64,000 nucleotides of DNA, from the NCBI GenBank assembly GCA_022826685.1, contig JAJDUL010000043.1, positions 53,602-117,601 of the forward strand, read 5' to 3'. Of the stretch, positions 37,207 to 46,346 are shown piece by piece (within the stretch, counting starts at the first letter, position 1; each line of letters begins with the position of its first letter). Source of the stretch: Gemmatimonadota bacterium (GTDB lineage Bacteria; Gemmatimonadota; Gemmatimonadetes; Palauibacterales; Palauibacteraceae). The position numbers and the translations under genes are program-made. The notes beneath the pieces were generated by a model, which worked only from the letters and a program-made list of their open reading frames with translations, had not been told where the DNA came from and made no database searches.

Positions 37207-38712
37207 CTACCGGGCGATTGCGGCTGTCACGTCACCGATGATGTCGGACATGTACGCGCCGTGGTCGCCGGGACTCGGTCCCAGCCGGACGATCACGAGG
37301 TCGTACGATGGCAAGATGGCCGTGTACTGGCCCATGGCGCCCGCGGCCCAGAAGGCGTCCTCCGGCGCGCGGGGGAAGGCGCCGCCTCGATTGAGCCAGA
37401 ACAGCCCGCCGTAATTCAGGAGTTCCGCGCCGGGAGCCGGCGTGCTGACGAAGTCGACCCAGCCCTCCGGGAGGATGCGGTCGGACCCGCCATCAGGTGT
37501 CGGCCACACGCCGTCCCACAGGTGGAGGAGGCCGAAGCGCGCCCAGTCCCACGAGCTCCCGTAGTCGTAGCCGGTAATGATGAAATTGCCCCAGGCGTCC
37601 GTCTCGAGGACGTAGTTCCGGGCCCCGATCCGGTCGAACAGGATGCGCTGCGGGTAGGTGAGCCAGTCCTCTCCGCGCGCCTCGACCGCCTGCCGGACGA
37701 TGCGGGTCGCCGTGAGCGGATCCGAGTTCCGGTAGCGAAAGATCTCCCCCGGTGCGCGGTCCATGGGCTGGTCGATGGCGTGCTCGAACACGTCGATCCC
37801 CTCGAAGTAGATCCGGGAGTGTTCGTGCGCGTGCGTCCAGCGGAGCACCGGATCCGAGCCCAGGTTCAGAAAATCCAGCCCCGAACTCATGTTCAGGAGG
37901 TCGCGGAGGCGGATCTCCCGGCGCGGGTCATCGGCTCCCTGCCACTCGGGCACCGGCGCGGGATCGTCGAGTCCGGCGTCGAGGTGACCGGCCTGGATCG
38001 CGGCGCCGACGAGCGCGCTCGCGATGCTCTTCCCCTGCGACCAGGAGATCTGCGGCGTGTGACGCGTGAAGCCCGGGGCGTAGCGCTCGCCGAGGATCTT
38101 CCCCGCGTAGGCGACGATGAGTGCCCGCGTGTTGTGCTCCGTCTGGGCCATCGCCCAGTCGAGCGCCGCTCCGAGCGCGGCCATGTCGACCTCGGCGGGC
38201 GGCGGTTCATGGTACGCGCCGACATCCCCCGTGGGCCACGCGGTGACGTCGGGGTCCGGACTGCGCCGCTCGACGACCTGCGGCTCGAAGGTCACATCCT
38301 CGAACCCGTCCGGGAGGATCGTACACCCCTGGTCCCCGTTGTACTCCGCGTACTGCGTCGGGACTCCATCTCCCGCGACCGAGGCCGTCCGCGTCTCGAA
38401 ATCCACCGTGTACTCGAAGTCGTCCTGCCAGTCGAACCGGTCGAAGGGACGGATGTCCTGCGCTACGACTTCCTCGACGGAGCGTTCGTAATCCCGGCCC
38501 ACGACGAACACGCCGGCGCAGAGGTGGTGCGCGGACATCCCGGCGACGTGTCCGCGGATATGGGCCTCGTCTTCCACCTCCGTTTCGACCCGTGCGTCCG
38601 ATTCCGGCGAATCCGGCTCCGGCGCACAGCCGGGCACCAGGAAGGCGACCGCCGCGACGAGGATGCCGGCGCCGGCGCGCGGAAGGGCGGACAGGCTAGC
38701 GGTCGATCGCAT
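37207..38712 (-). CDS. Serine hydrolase lipoprotein, tandem copy B
   Basis: A 501-residue homologue with lipobox VPGC at about residue 29 and a long acidic linker (VETEVEDEAH). SQGK in WSQGKSIAS and YRN in FRYRNSDP mark the active site; the third element is AAGAMGQYT, where copies A and C have AAGFMGQYT. The start overlaps the end of copy A by 17 bases and its GAGG ribosome site lies inside copy A, so translation is linked. Probable substrates are esters or amides, including peptides or D-amino acid bonds, at the outer surface; sequence cannot decide. Confidence 0.87.
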   Translation of the reverse strand: MRSTASLSALPRAGAGILVAAVAFLVPGCAPEPDSPESDARVETEVEDEAHIRGHVAGMSAHHLCAGVFVVGRDYERSVEEVVAQDIRPFDRFDWQDDFEYTVDFETRTASVAGDGVPTQYAEYNGDQGCTILPDGFEDVTFEPQVVERRSPDPDVTAWPTGDVGAYHEPPPAEVDMAALGAALDWAMAQTEHNTRALIVAYAGKILGERYAPGFTRHTPQISWSQGKSIASALVGAAIQAGHLDAGLDDPAPVPEWQGADDPRREIRLRDLLNMSSGLDFLNLGSDPVLRWTHAHEHSRIYFEGIDVFEHAIDQPMDRAPGEIFRYRNSDPLTATRIVRQAVEARGEDWLTYPQRILFDRIGARNYVLETDAWGNFIITGYDYGSSWDWARFGLLHLWDGVWPTPDGGSDRILPEGWVDFVSTPAPGAELLNYGGLFWLNRGGAFPRAPEDAFWAAGAMGQYTAILPSYDLVIVRLGPSPGDHGAYMSDIIGDVTAAIAR

Positions 38713-40180
38713 CGGTCACCTCGCCGATGATGTCCGACAGGTACGCGCCGGTGTCTCCGGGGCTCGGGCCCAGACGGACGATCACGAGATCGTACGAAGG
38801 GATGACGGCCGTGTACTGTCCCATGAATCCGGCCGCCCAGTAGGCGTCCTCCGGCGCCCGGGGCAGCGAACCGCCGCGGTTGAGCCAGAACAGCCCGCCG
38901 TACTGCAGCGCCTCGGCCCCGGGAGCCGGCGTGCTCACGAAGTCCACCCAGCCCTCGGGCAGGATGCGGTCGCTTCCGCCATCGGGCGTCGGCCACACCC
39001 CATCCCACAGGTGGAGGAGGCCGAACCGGGCCCAGTCCCAGGCGCTCCCGTAGTCGTAGCCGGAGATGATGAAGTTGCCCCACGCGTCCGTCTCGAGGAC
39101 GTAGTTCCGCGCCCCGATGCGGTCGAACAGGATGCGCTGGGGGTACGTGAGCCAGTCCTCTCCCCGCGCCTCGGCCGCATGTCGCACGATCCGGTTCGCC
39201 GTGAGCGGGTCGGAGTTGCGGTAGCGGAAGATCGCGCCCGGCAGGGTGTCCATCGGCTGGTCGATCGCATGCTCGAACACATCGATTCCCTCGAAGTAGA
39301 TCTGGAAGTGTTCGTTCGCGTGCGTCCACGAGAGCGAATCCGCCAGGCCCAGGTTCAGGAAGTCGAGGCCCGAACTCATGTTCAGGATGTCCCGGATGCG
39401 GATCTCCCTGCGCGGGTCGTCCTCTCCGTGCCATTCGGGCACGGGCACCGGGTCGTCGAGTCCGGCGTCGAGGTGACCGGCCTGGATCGCCGCGCCGACG
39501 AGGGCGCTCGCGATGCTCTTCCCCTGGGACCACGAGATCTGCGGCGTATTGCGCGTGAAGCCGGGCGCGTAGCGCTCGCCGAGGATCTTTCCCGCGTAGA
39601 TGACGACGAGTGCCCGCGTGTTGTGCTCGCCCTGGGCCATCGTCCAGTCGAGGGCGGCCTCGAGCGCCTCCATGTCGACCTCCGGCGGCGGCGGGTCGTG
39701 GTAGGCGCCGACATCGCCCGTCGGCCACGCGGTGGCGTCGGGATCGGGAATGAGCCGCTCGACGACCTGCGGTTCGTACGTCACGTCGTCGAGTTCGGCC
39801 GGCAGGATCGTGCACCCCTGGTCCCCGTTGTACTCGGCGGAGCGCGTGCCGAAATCGGCTGCCGACACGGAGGCGGTGCGCGTCTCGAAGTTCACTGCGT
39901 ACTCGAAGTCATCCTGCCAGTTGAACAACGGGAAACGCCGGATGTCCTGCGCCACGACCTCGTCCACGGAGCGCTCGTAGTCGCGTCCCACGACGAAGAC
40001 GCCCGAGCAGATGTGGTGCGCCGCCATGCCCGCGATGTGCGAGCGCTCGTGGGCCGCCTCGTCTTCCGCGGGTACGCTGCGTTCTCCCGCACAACCGGTG
40101 ACCAGGAGCATGCCGCCCACGGCAGCGCAGGTCCGGAACCGATGACGGATCTCCTGCTGAACCCTCATGCGAACCCCCAT
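38696..40180 (-). CDS. Serine hydrolase lipoprotein, tandem copy A
   Basis: A 494-residue homologue with lipobox VTGC near residue 30. ATG 40180 is chosen because AGGA precedes it by 9 bases; ATG 40168 is an internal alternative. Active-site SQGK and YRN are conserved as in copies B and C. It is the promoter-proximal gene of the triplet. The 237-base gap upstream, shared with a divergent Spy-like gene, should hold its promoter, though I could not identify one. The three proteins share long identical blocks, for example LFDRIGARNYVLETDAWGNF, indicating recent duplication or ongoing gene conversion. Confidence 0.87.
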   Translation of the reverse strand: MGVRMRVQQEIRHRFRTCAAVGGMLLVTGCAGERSVPAEDEAAHERSHIAGMAAHHICSGVFVVGRDYERSVDEVVAQDIRRFPLFNWQDDFEYAVNFETRTASVSAADFGTRSAEYNGDQGCTILPAELDDVTYEPQVVERLIPDPDATAWPTGDVGAYHDPPPPEVDMEALEAALDWTMAQGEHNTRALVVIYAGKILGERYAPGFTRNTPQISWSQGKSIASALVGAAIQAGHLDAGLDDPVPVPEWHGEDDPRREIRIRDILNMSSGLDFLNLGLADSLSWTHANEHFQIYFEGIDVFEHAIDQPMDTLPGAIFRYRNSDPLTANRIVRHAAEARGEDWLTYPQRILFDRIGARNYVLETDAWGNFIISGYDYGSAWDWARFGLLHLWDGVWPTPDGGSDRILPEGWVDFVSTPAPGAEALQYGGLFWLNRGGSLPRAPEDAYWAAGFMGQYTAVIPSYDLVIVRLGPSPGDTGAYLSDIIGEVTDAIDR

Positions 40181-40417
40181 GACGTTTTTTCCTGTGGCGT
40201 GTGGCGGCCGAAGCCCCCCCTCTGTCACGCTCTCGGCCTTCGTCGTCCCGTGCTTCCTAGCTGAGCGCATCCGAAGCGCCTGGCGCAAGGGTCGATAACG
40301 TTTCCGGCGGGATCCGTGTCGTTTCGGGTGAAGGGGCTGCACCTGACGCAAAGGGAAGCAGGCAGGGGAAGCAGCCAGGGAACAGGCAAGGAAGACGGCA
40401 GGAAAGGGAGGATATCG

Positions 40418-40804
40418 ATGAGAAAGACGATCGGAGCGTTCGCTCTCGTATTGGTCGCAGTCGCCGCCGCGGCGCCGCTCGAGGCGCAGGCTCAGCGGGG
40501 CGCCCGTGGTTTCGGCATGAGTCTCGACGACCAGATGACGGCCCTCACGGAGCGGCTCGCGCTGGATGAGGAGCAGGTCGTGAAGGTCCGGGAAATCCTC
40601 GAGACCCAGGCGGAGAGCCGCCGCGAGCGCTTCCAGGCCGCGCGGGGCTCGATGGACCGGAACGCCATGATGCAGATGATGCAGGAGTTCCAGCAGGAGA
40701 CGGAGACGAAGCTCGCCGAGGTGCTGAGCGAAGAGCAGTTGGAGACGTACCGGGAATACGTGGCCGAGCAGCAGCAGGGGCGACGGCCTCCGCTCTCCCT
40801 CTGA
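40418..40804 (+). CDS. Small periplasmic Spy/CpxP-like protein
   Basis: A 128-residue protein. A strong GGGAGG precedes ATG 40418 and a signal peptide ends near AQAQ. The mature part is helical and rich in Gln, Glu, Met and Arg: LALDEEQVVKVREILETQ and LSEEQLETYREYV resemble the LTxxQ-type repeats of Spy/CpxP chaperone-like sensors. The region upstream of the start (40340-40410) is unusually purine-rich with repeated gaagcagg-like units. Role in envelope stress or metal response is likely but not shown. It converges with the EamA gene 13 bases away. Confidence 0.7.
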   Translation: MRKTIGAFALVLVAVAAAAPLEAQAQRGARGFGMSLDDQMTALTERLALDEEQVVKVREILETQAESRRERFQAARGSMDRNAMMQMMQEFQQETETKLAEVLSEEQLETYREYVAEQQQGRRPPLSL

Positions 40805-40816
40805 CCGCGCGGGGGG

Positions 40817-41785
40817 CTACCTCGAGGCTGGCGCCCGCACGGTCGCCGGCCTCGGGCCGCCCTTCGGCGCCCGCCCCCGCTGTACCAGCACGACGCCCGC
40901 CACGATGATCACGGTGCCCGCCAGCATCGGCAGCGTGAACGCCTCGTCCGCGAGCCACCAGCCCAGAAAGAGCGCCACGACCGGGTTCACGTACGCGTAC
41001 GTGCCCGCGGCGGCCGGCCGCACCGTGCGCAGGAGCCACATGTAGGCCGAGAAGGCCACGATCGACCCCATCGCCGTCAGGTAGGCGAGCGACAGCCACG
41101 ATCTCAGCGACACGTCCCCGAGCGACAGACGGCCGAACTCTCCCGCCGCCAGTCCGATCAGCACGAGGATCAGGCCCCCGGCGGCCATCGTCAGCGCCGT
41201 GCCGTAGAGCGGCGGCTGCGGCAACGCGGCCCGCCGGTTGTACATGGAGCCGATCGCCCAGCAGATGGACGCCCCCACGATGACGAGCGCTCCGGCCGCG
41301 ACCTGGTTCGCGCTCGCCCCGCGAATGCCGACTTCCGCCCCCGAGGTCCCCACGAGGAGCGCCACGCCCCCGAGGCCCAGCACGAGTCCCGCAATTTCCA
41401 GGGGGCTCGCCGCCTCCCGGTCCGGACCCACGCGCGCGATCGCTACGAGCCACAGCGGTACCGTGGCCACAAGCAGAGCCGTGAGTCCCGAGGGCACGTA
41501 CTGCGCCGCCCAGCACACGAGTCCGTTGCCGCCCACGACCATGAACACGCCCGAGATGGCGGCAGCCCTCCATTCCGAGGGTTTCGGGACGGGCGCGCCC
41601 CGACGGCGGGACACGACGGCGAGGATCACGCCCGCCGCCAGGAAGCGCGTTCCCCCGAGGAGGAAGGGCGGGATCGTCTCCACGCCGAAACGGATGGCCA
41701 GGTAGGTCGATCCCCAGACCAGGTATACCGCCGCGAACGCGAGCAGCAGGGCCTTCGGGGAAGCCGCCTGCGGGCTCGGGTTCAA
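40817..41785 (-). CDS. EamA/DMT-family transporter (YedA-like)
   Basis: A 322-residue, ten-helix drug/metabolite exporter. Two EamA repeats are visible; the first begins FAAVYLVWGSTYLAIRF and the second GALVIVGASICWAIGS. The pattern YVNPVVALFLGWWLADE near the end is typical of YedA/RhaT-like exporters. The start is TTG 41785, which overlaps the upstream APC permease stop as TTGA. These proteins export amino acids or other small metabolites. Its place behind an APC permease and an M20 peptidase suggests balancing of amino acid pools. Confidence 0.88.
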   Translation of the reverse strand: MNPSPQAASPKALLLAFAAVYLVWGSTYLAIRFGVETIPPFLLGGTRFLAAGVILAVVSRRRGAPVPKPSEWRAAAISGVFMVVGGNGLVCWAAQYVPSGLTALLVATVPLWLVAIARVGPDREAASPLEIAGLVLGLGGVALLVGTSGAEVGIRGASANQVAAGALVIVGASICWAIGSMYNRRAALPQPPLYGTALTMAAGGLILVLIGLAAGEFGRLSLGDVSLRSWLSLAYLTAMGSIVAFSAYMWLLRTVRPAAAGTYAYVNPVVALFLGWWLADEAFTLPMLAGTVIIVAGVVLVQRGRAPKGGPRPATVRAPASR

Positions 41786-43137
41786 GCGCGGGTCCTTCGA
41801 TCGCGGGCCCGCGTGACGGCGTAGATGCCGAGGCCGACGGCGATGAGCCCCAATCCCAGCCCCGCCTCAAGGGGTCGGTCGCGGAGGATGTAGGCCAGCG
41901 TCCAACCCGTCACCGCCAGGAAGACGAGCGGCGTGACGGGATAGCCCCAGGTCCGGTACGGTTCGGCGGCGGGTCCATCGCCCGTCGCAGACTGTCCGCC
42001 CGAGGCCTGTCGCCGGCGAAGGAGGAACACCCCGCCCGCCGCCAGGAACGTGTTGAGGCCCATCGTGAAGCCGGAGAAGACGAGGATGGTTTCGAAGGAC
42101 TCCGTGAGGATGAAGAGGAGGCTGATCGCGGCTTGCGTGAAGATGGCCGCCCCGGGCGTCCCGCGTGCATTGATCGAACTCAGGAACCGGAAGGTCGGGT
42201 AGTCCTCGCCGATCGCGTGGAGGACACGCGGACCCGCAAGCACCATGGCGCTCACCGTGGAGACGAGGAGGAGCGCGAGCGTGATCCCCATCAGGTCAGC
42301 CCCCACCGGCCCGAATATGTACCCCGCCGCGATGTATCCCACCTCGAGCCGTCCCACCATTTCCTCTGCGGGGGCGGCCCGCAGGAAGACGTAGTTGAGT
42401 CCGACGTAGAGCAGCATCACGAGCAGCGTCCCGGCTGCCAGGGCGCGGGGGAGCGTCCGCCGCGGGTCGCGGAGTTCGCCCGTCACGTACGTCGCGGCGT
42501 TCCACCCCGAGTACGAATACGACACGAAGATGAGCGACACGGCGAACCCGGCGGAGAACACGTTCGACACGCCGTCCGCCGAGGGGAGCACGCCGACTTC
42601 CCGGGGTTCCGCGACGAAGGACAGCCCGGCCGCGACCAGGGCGAGGATCAGCGCGACCTTGGCCGTCGTCGACCAGCGCTGAAAGCCGCCGGAGGTGCGG
42701 TGCGTGCGCCCATGGACGACGGAGAGCAGCACGACGAGGCCGACGGCGAGCCACCGGGAGGGCAGCACCGGAAAGACGGACGAGAGGTACGTCCCGAACG
42801 TGATCGCGGCCAGCGCCGTGGGAGCCGCGAACCCGATCGTGGCCGAGATCCAGCCCGAGACGAAGCCGGCCGCCGGGTGGTAGATGTGTGAGAGGAAAGT
42901 GTATTCGCCTCCGGAGCGCCGGATCGTCGATCCCAGTTCGGCGTAGGTGAGCGCGCCGCACACGGCCGCGACCCCGCCCACGACCCACAGCATGAGGAGG
43001 GCGAACCCGGACCGCAGAGACTCGAGTTGGAACCCGAGGCTCGTGAAGACGCCCGTCCCGATCATGTTCGCGACGACGACCGCCGCCGCCGTGTGGAGGC
43101 CGAACCCGGCGCCGGCGGCCCGCCGGGGGGTGTTCAG
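41782..43137 (-). CDS. APC-family amino acid permease, probable CTG start
   Basis: An amino-acid/polyamine/organocation carrier with about 12 helices. The signature MIGTGVFTSLGF is in helix 1 and GELRDPRRTLPRAL follows helix 6. The only ATG (43065) cuts helix 1 in half. Reading upstream gives GFGLHTAAAVVVAN, which completes it, but no ATG, GTG or TTG exists before the in-frame stop near 43206. The only near-cognate codon is CTG 43135-43137, which forms CTGA with the stop of the M20 gene. I therefore prefer that 451-residue form; the ATG form has 427 residues. Confidence 0.82.
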   Translation of the reverse strand: MNTPRRAAGAGFGLHTAAAVVVANMIGTGVFTSLGFQLESLRSGFALLMLWVVGGVAAVCGALTYAELGSTIRRSGGEYTFLSHIYHPAAGFVSGWISATIGFAAPTALAAITFGTYLSSVFPVLPSRWLAVGLVVLLSVVHGRTHRTSGGFQRWSTTAKVALILALVAAGLSFVAEPREVGVLPSADGVSNVFSAGFAVSLIFVSYSYSGWNAATYVTGELRDPRRTLPRALAAGTLLVMLLYVGLNYVFLRAAPAEEMVGRLEVGYIAAGYIFGPVGADLMGITLALLLVSTVSAMVLAGPRVLHAIGEDYPTFRFLSSINARGTPGAAIFTQAAISLLFILTESFETILVFSGFTMGLNTFLAAGGVFLLRRRQASGGQSATGDGPAAEPYRTWGYPVTPLVFLAVTGWTLAYILRDRPLEAGLGLGLIAVGLGIYAVTRARDRRTRA

Positions 43138-44474
43138 GGGATGGGCTCGGCCAGGCCCGCCTCGCTCACCAGCAGGAGGAGGTTCGCCTGAATCCCGAGG
43201 TGGCCGTCACGGTTGATCCACCATTCGGCGGGTGAGTGGGCGCCGCCTCCCACCCCACCGCTTCCGATCGTCACCGCGGGGATGCCGAGTGCGATCGGGA
43301 TGTTCGAGTCCGTGGAGGAGCGCGTGAGTTCGGGCTCGGTCCCGAAGATCCGCATGACCTCGATCGCCCGCTCGACAAGGGGATGGTCGTCCGCGACCTC
43401 TCCCGAGGGACGGTCTCCGATCTGGTCCAGTTCGAGTTCGATCTCGGGTCCGGCCCGGCGCAGCGCGTTTTCCTCCGCCAGCGCCCGGCGCATCGCCCCC
43501 CGGAAGGCGGCGTCGATGCGCCCGAGGCTCTCCGCGCTCTCCGACCGCATGTCCACCTCCATCCACGCCTCGAAGGGGATCGCGTTCACCGAGGTCCCGC
43601 CTCCGATCCGGCCCACGTTGTAACTCGTGCGCGGCCCCGAGCGCGTGAGCGTATCCGCCACGTCCTGAAAGTGGCGGACCCCGCGCCCCAGCGCGTGGGC
43701 CGGGTTCGCGAGCCCGAACGCCCCCCACGAATGGCCGCCCGGGCCCCGGAAGATGACGCGGAAACGATGGGAGCCGAGCCCCTTGTTCACGATCCTCCCG
43801 AGTCCCGTACCGTCGACGTCGATCCAGGTGTGGATGGGGTCCGCCCCCTCGCGGAACAGGTGTTTCATCCCGCGCAGGTCGCCGAGCCCTTCCTCACCGA
43901 CCGTCCCGATGAACTGAACGTCCGCCTCCGTCTCGATGCCGGCGGCCTCGAGCGCCCGCAGCACCGTGAGGACCGCGATGAGGCCGCGCGTATCGTCGCC
44001 GATGCCGGGGGCGAACAGCGTGTCTCCGCGCTGCTCCACCGTCACGTCGACGAACTCGGGGAACACCGTGTCCAGGTGCCCCGACAGCGCCACGGTTCGC
44101 CGCTCCCCCTCCGGCGTCGACCCCCTCGCGCCGCCCCGGCCGTACCGGATCCCGATCGCGTTGCCCTCCTCGTCGATGAACACGGAGTCGGCGCCGGCCT
44201 CGCGGAGCCACTCCGCGTAGACCCGGGCACGTTCGTCCTCCGTGAAGGGGGGCGCGGGAACCTGCGTGAGTTCGATGAGTTCGCGGATCGTCCTCGGCTC
44301 GAGTTCCTCGATGATCCCGAAGGCGTTCTGCACGGCGGGATGTTCGGCGAGGCGCCGCACCTCGTCGCCCGGCGTCTGGCCGGTCAGTCGGGAAGCGCCA
44401 CCCGCGAAGAGGGCGGTGCCGGCGAGGAGCGGGACGGCGGATCCGGCGACGATCCGGGCATGTCGTGTGCGCAT
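43134..44474 (-). CDS. Secreted M20-family metallopeptidase
   Basis: A 446-residue di-zinc peptidase with a signal peptide. Metal and catalytic residues are placeable: His and Asp in LSGHLDTVF, bridging Asp in GIGDDTRG, base Glu pair in GTVGEEGLGD, Asp in IDVDG and His in GGGAHSPAEWW. The inserted dimerisation domain (FRGPGGHSWG) is present. The layout is close to peptidase T/CPG2-like carboxypeptidases. It probably trims peptides outside the cytoplasm. It is first of an operon with an APC permease and an EamA exporter, all with overlapping ends. Confidence 0.9.
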   Translation of the reverse strand: MRTRHARIVAGSAVPLLAGTALFAGGASRLTGQTPGDEVRRLAEHPAVQNAFGIIEELEPRTIRELIELTQVPAPPFTEDERARVYAEWLREAGADSVFIDEEGNAIGIRYGRGGARGSTPEGERRTVALSGHLDTVFPEFVDVTVEQRGDTLFAPGIGDDTRGLIAVLTVLRALEAAGIETEADVQFIGTVGEEGLGDLRGMKHLFREGADPIHTWIDVDGTGLGRIVNKGLGSHRFRVIFRGPGGHSWGAFGLANPAHALGRGVRHFQDVADTLTRSGPRTSYNVGRIGGGTSVNAIPFEAWMEVDMRSESAESLGRIDAAFRGAMRRALAEENALRRAGPEIELELDQIGDRPSGEVADDHPLVERAIEVMRIFGTEPELTRSSTDSNIPIALGIPAVTIGSGGVGGGAHSPAEWWINRDGHLGIQANLLLLVSEAGLAEPIP

Positions 44475-44604
44475 GGCTTCTGGCCCTCCCCGATGGTGGA
44501 TCCCCGCGGCCGTGCTGTCCGCCGCTCGGGACGCGAGGCGTCAACCTCCGCGAAGCTACCGGACGCCACGCGCCGCGCCAGATGCGGGCGTCAGGCGGCT
44601 ACAC

Positions 44605-46029
44605 TCAGCTGCCGAAGCGAGCGAGGATCCAGTCGGAGATCGTGCCGAGGAAGCCGTCGACGAAATCCCGCTCCAGCGTCGCGTACTCGGCGGGGGATCC
44701 GGTCGTCGCGGCCTGGAAGAGGTGGTTGGCGCCGGGGAGCACCTGGACGGTCGCGTCCGGGTTCCCCGCCAGTGCTGCTTCCAGGGGCGGGCGGTTCTGG
44801 TCGACGAGAACCTGAAGGTCGAGCCCGCCGAAGAGCGCCAGCACGGGCACCCGCGTTCCCCGGAGGCCGTCGGTTGGATCGTATGTGAGAAAGAAGCGGA
44901 ACCAGGGGGTCTCGACGCGGTCGATCTGCCCTTCGATCTGGGTCTCCACGTAGCTGTCGACATCGGAGATCGCCGCGCGCTGCTCCTCGGGCAGGTTCTC
45001 GATGCCCTCGCGGATCTCGGCCCCAAGCTCCTCGCGATACGCCTCGAGGCTTTCCCCGGCCTCCAGAGCCGCGAACAGACGGCGCTGGAAGTCGGTGTTC
45101 CATGCGATGCGATCCTCGGGCACGCCGCTCGCGCGTTGAATGGCTGCAGACTGCTCGTACAGGATCTCGGTGCCGGGCACGGTCGAGCCGGCGAGCAGCA
45201 CGGCGAAGCGGACCGCTTCCGAGCGCGAGGCCGCAATCGGCGCCACGATGCCCCCTTCGCTGTGCCCCACGAGGCCGACCCGGGCCGGGTCGACATCCGG
45301 ATGCTCCGCCAGGCGCGCGAGACCGGCGAGCGCGTCGCCCGCGAAGTCGGCCGAGGTGGAGGTCGAGACGCTCCCCGACGAGCCGCCGACGCCACGATCG
45401 TCATACCGGAGGACCGCGATGCCCTGCCGCGTGAGGTGGTCCGAGAGCACCCGAAAGATGGGAAAGCCGGCCACCACCTCGTCCCGGTCCTGGGGCCCCG
45501 ATCCGGTGATCAGGACGACGCCCGGGAACGGCCCCGTCCCCTCGGGCACCGTCAGCGTGCCCGCCAGGCGGACGTCGCCGTTCTCGAACGACACCTCTTC
45601 CGACCGGTAGGGTGCGGGCTCTTCAGGCTCCGGCTCGACGCGGTCGGCCCGCGTGACGGAGAAGCTCGTCGTCAAGACCCCCTGCGCGAACTCGCCCTCG
45701 ATCGTGTCTCCTTCAAGGGCTCCATCCCACACGGCGAGACCGATGGGGGCATCGAGTTCGAAATGCACGCGGCCGTCATCGTAGGACACGGCGGTCAGTG
45801 GAAGACCCAGGGCGCCCTGGGCGGGGATGTCCATCGTGGCGGAGAGTACGCCATCGGCGCGCTCGAAGGTGACCGCGAAGGGCAACTCGCCCGTGAGGAG
45901 AACGACGGATCCCGCCCACCGGCCCTCGACGCCGGCTCCTTCCGCCGGGTCGGGATCCGGCTCCTGCGCCAGCACCGGGGAGGAGAGCACATACCCGGCC
46001 GCGACCAACATTCTCAGCGCCACGGTCAA
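44605..46029 (-). CDS. Secreted alpha/beta hydrolase (S9-like dienelactone fold)
   Basis: A 474-residue hydrolase with signal peptide ending near VLAQ. A ~120-residue beta domain precedes the catalytic domain: LITGSGPQDRDE forms the oxyanion strand, YDDRGVGGSSG follows, the nucleophile is in VGHSEGGIVAP, the acid in LFGGLDLQV and the histidine in LPGANHLFQ. TTG 46029 overlaps the YbjQ stop as TTGA; GTG 46023 is an alternative with GAGGAG at better spacing. It is the last gene of the ECF sigma operon, which is an unusual position for such an enzyme. Substrate unknown. Confidence 0.86.
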   Translation of the reverse strand: MTVALRMLVAAGYVLSSPVLAQEPDPDPAEGAGVEGRWAGSVVLLTGELPFAVTFERADGVLSATMDIPAQGALGLPLTAVSYDDGRVHFELDAPIGLAVWDGALEGDTIEGEFAQGVLTTSFSVTRADRVEPEPEEPAPYRSEEVSFENGDVRLAGTLTVPEGTGPFPGVVLITGSGPQDRDEVVAGFPIFRVLSDHLTRQGIAVLRYDDRGVGGSSGSVSTSTSADFAGDALAGLARLAEHPDVDPARVGLVGHSEGGIVAPIAASRSEAVRFAVLLAGSTVPGTEILYEQSAAIQRASGVPEDRIAWNTDFQRRLFAALEAGESLEAYREELGAEIREGIENLPEEQRAAISDVDSYVETQIEGQIDRVETPWFRFFLTYDPTDGLRGTRVPVLALFGGLDLQVLVDQNRPPLEAALAGNPDATVQVLPGANHLFQAATTGSPAEYATLERDFVDGFLGTISDWILARFGS

Positions 46030-46346
46030 CTCTCCTCGACCCGGACGGCGGAGCCGTAGACCACGATCTCGGCGGTCCCTCCCAGGATATAGGAGGTGGA
46101 AAAGCGGACGCAGAGGATCGCGTTCGCGCCGGCCGCCTCCGCCTCGGCCTCCATCCGATCGACCGCCTGCTCCCGCGCTTCGGCCATCATCTTCGTGTAC
46201 TCCTGGATCTCGCCCCCCACGATGGTCTTGAGGCCGGCGAGGATGTCGCGGCCCAGGTGGCGCGCCCGGATCGTGCTGCCGCGGACGAGGCCGTATTCCT
46301 CCAGGATCCGGTACCCGGCGAGGTCGTTTCGGGAGGTGATGATCAT
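46026..46346 (-). CDS. YbjQ/UPF0145 family protein
   Basis: A 106-residue protein of the YbjQ family, predicted to form a pentameric ring. The pattern GLVRGSTIRARHLGRDILAGLKTIVGGEI, MAEAREQAVDRM and GANAI..VRF matches the family. Function is unknown; it has been called a heavy-metal-binding domain without proof. ATG 46346 forms ATGA with the anti-sigma-like gene, and its own stop forms TTGA with the hydrolase gene, so it is tightly locked into the sigma operon. Confidence 0.88.
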   Translation of the reverse strand: MIITSRNDLAGYRILEEYGLVRGSTIRARHLGRDILAGLKTIVGGEIQEYTKMMAEAREQAVDRMEAEAEAAGANAILCVRFSTSYILGGTAEIVVYGSAVRVEES

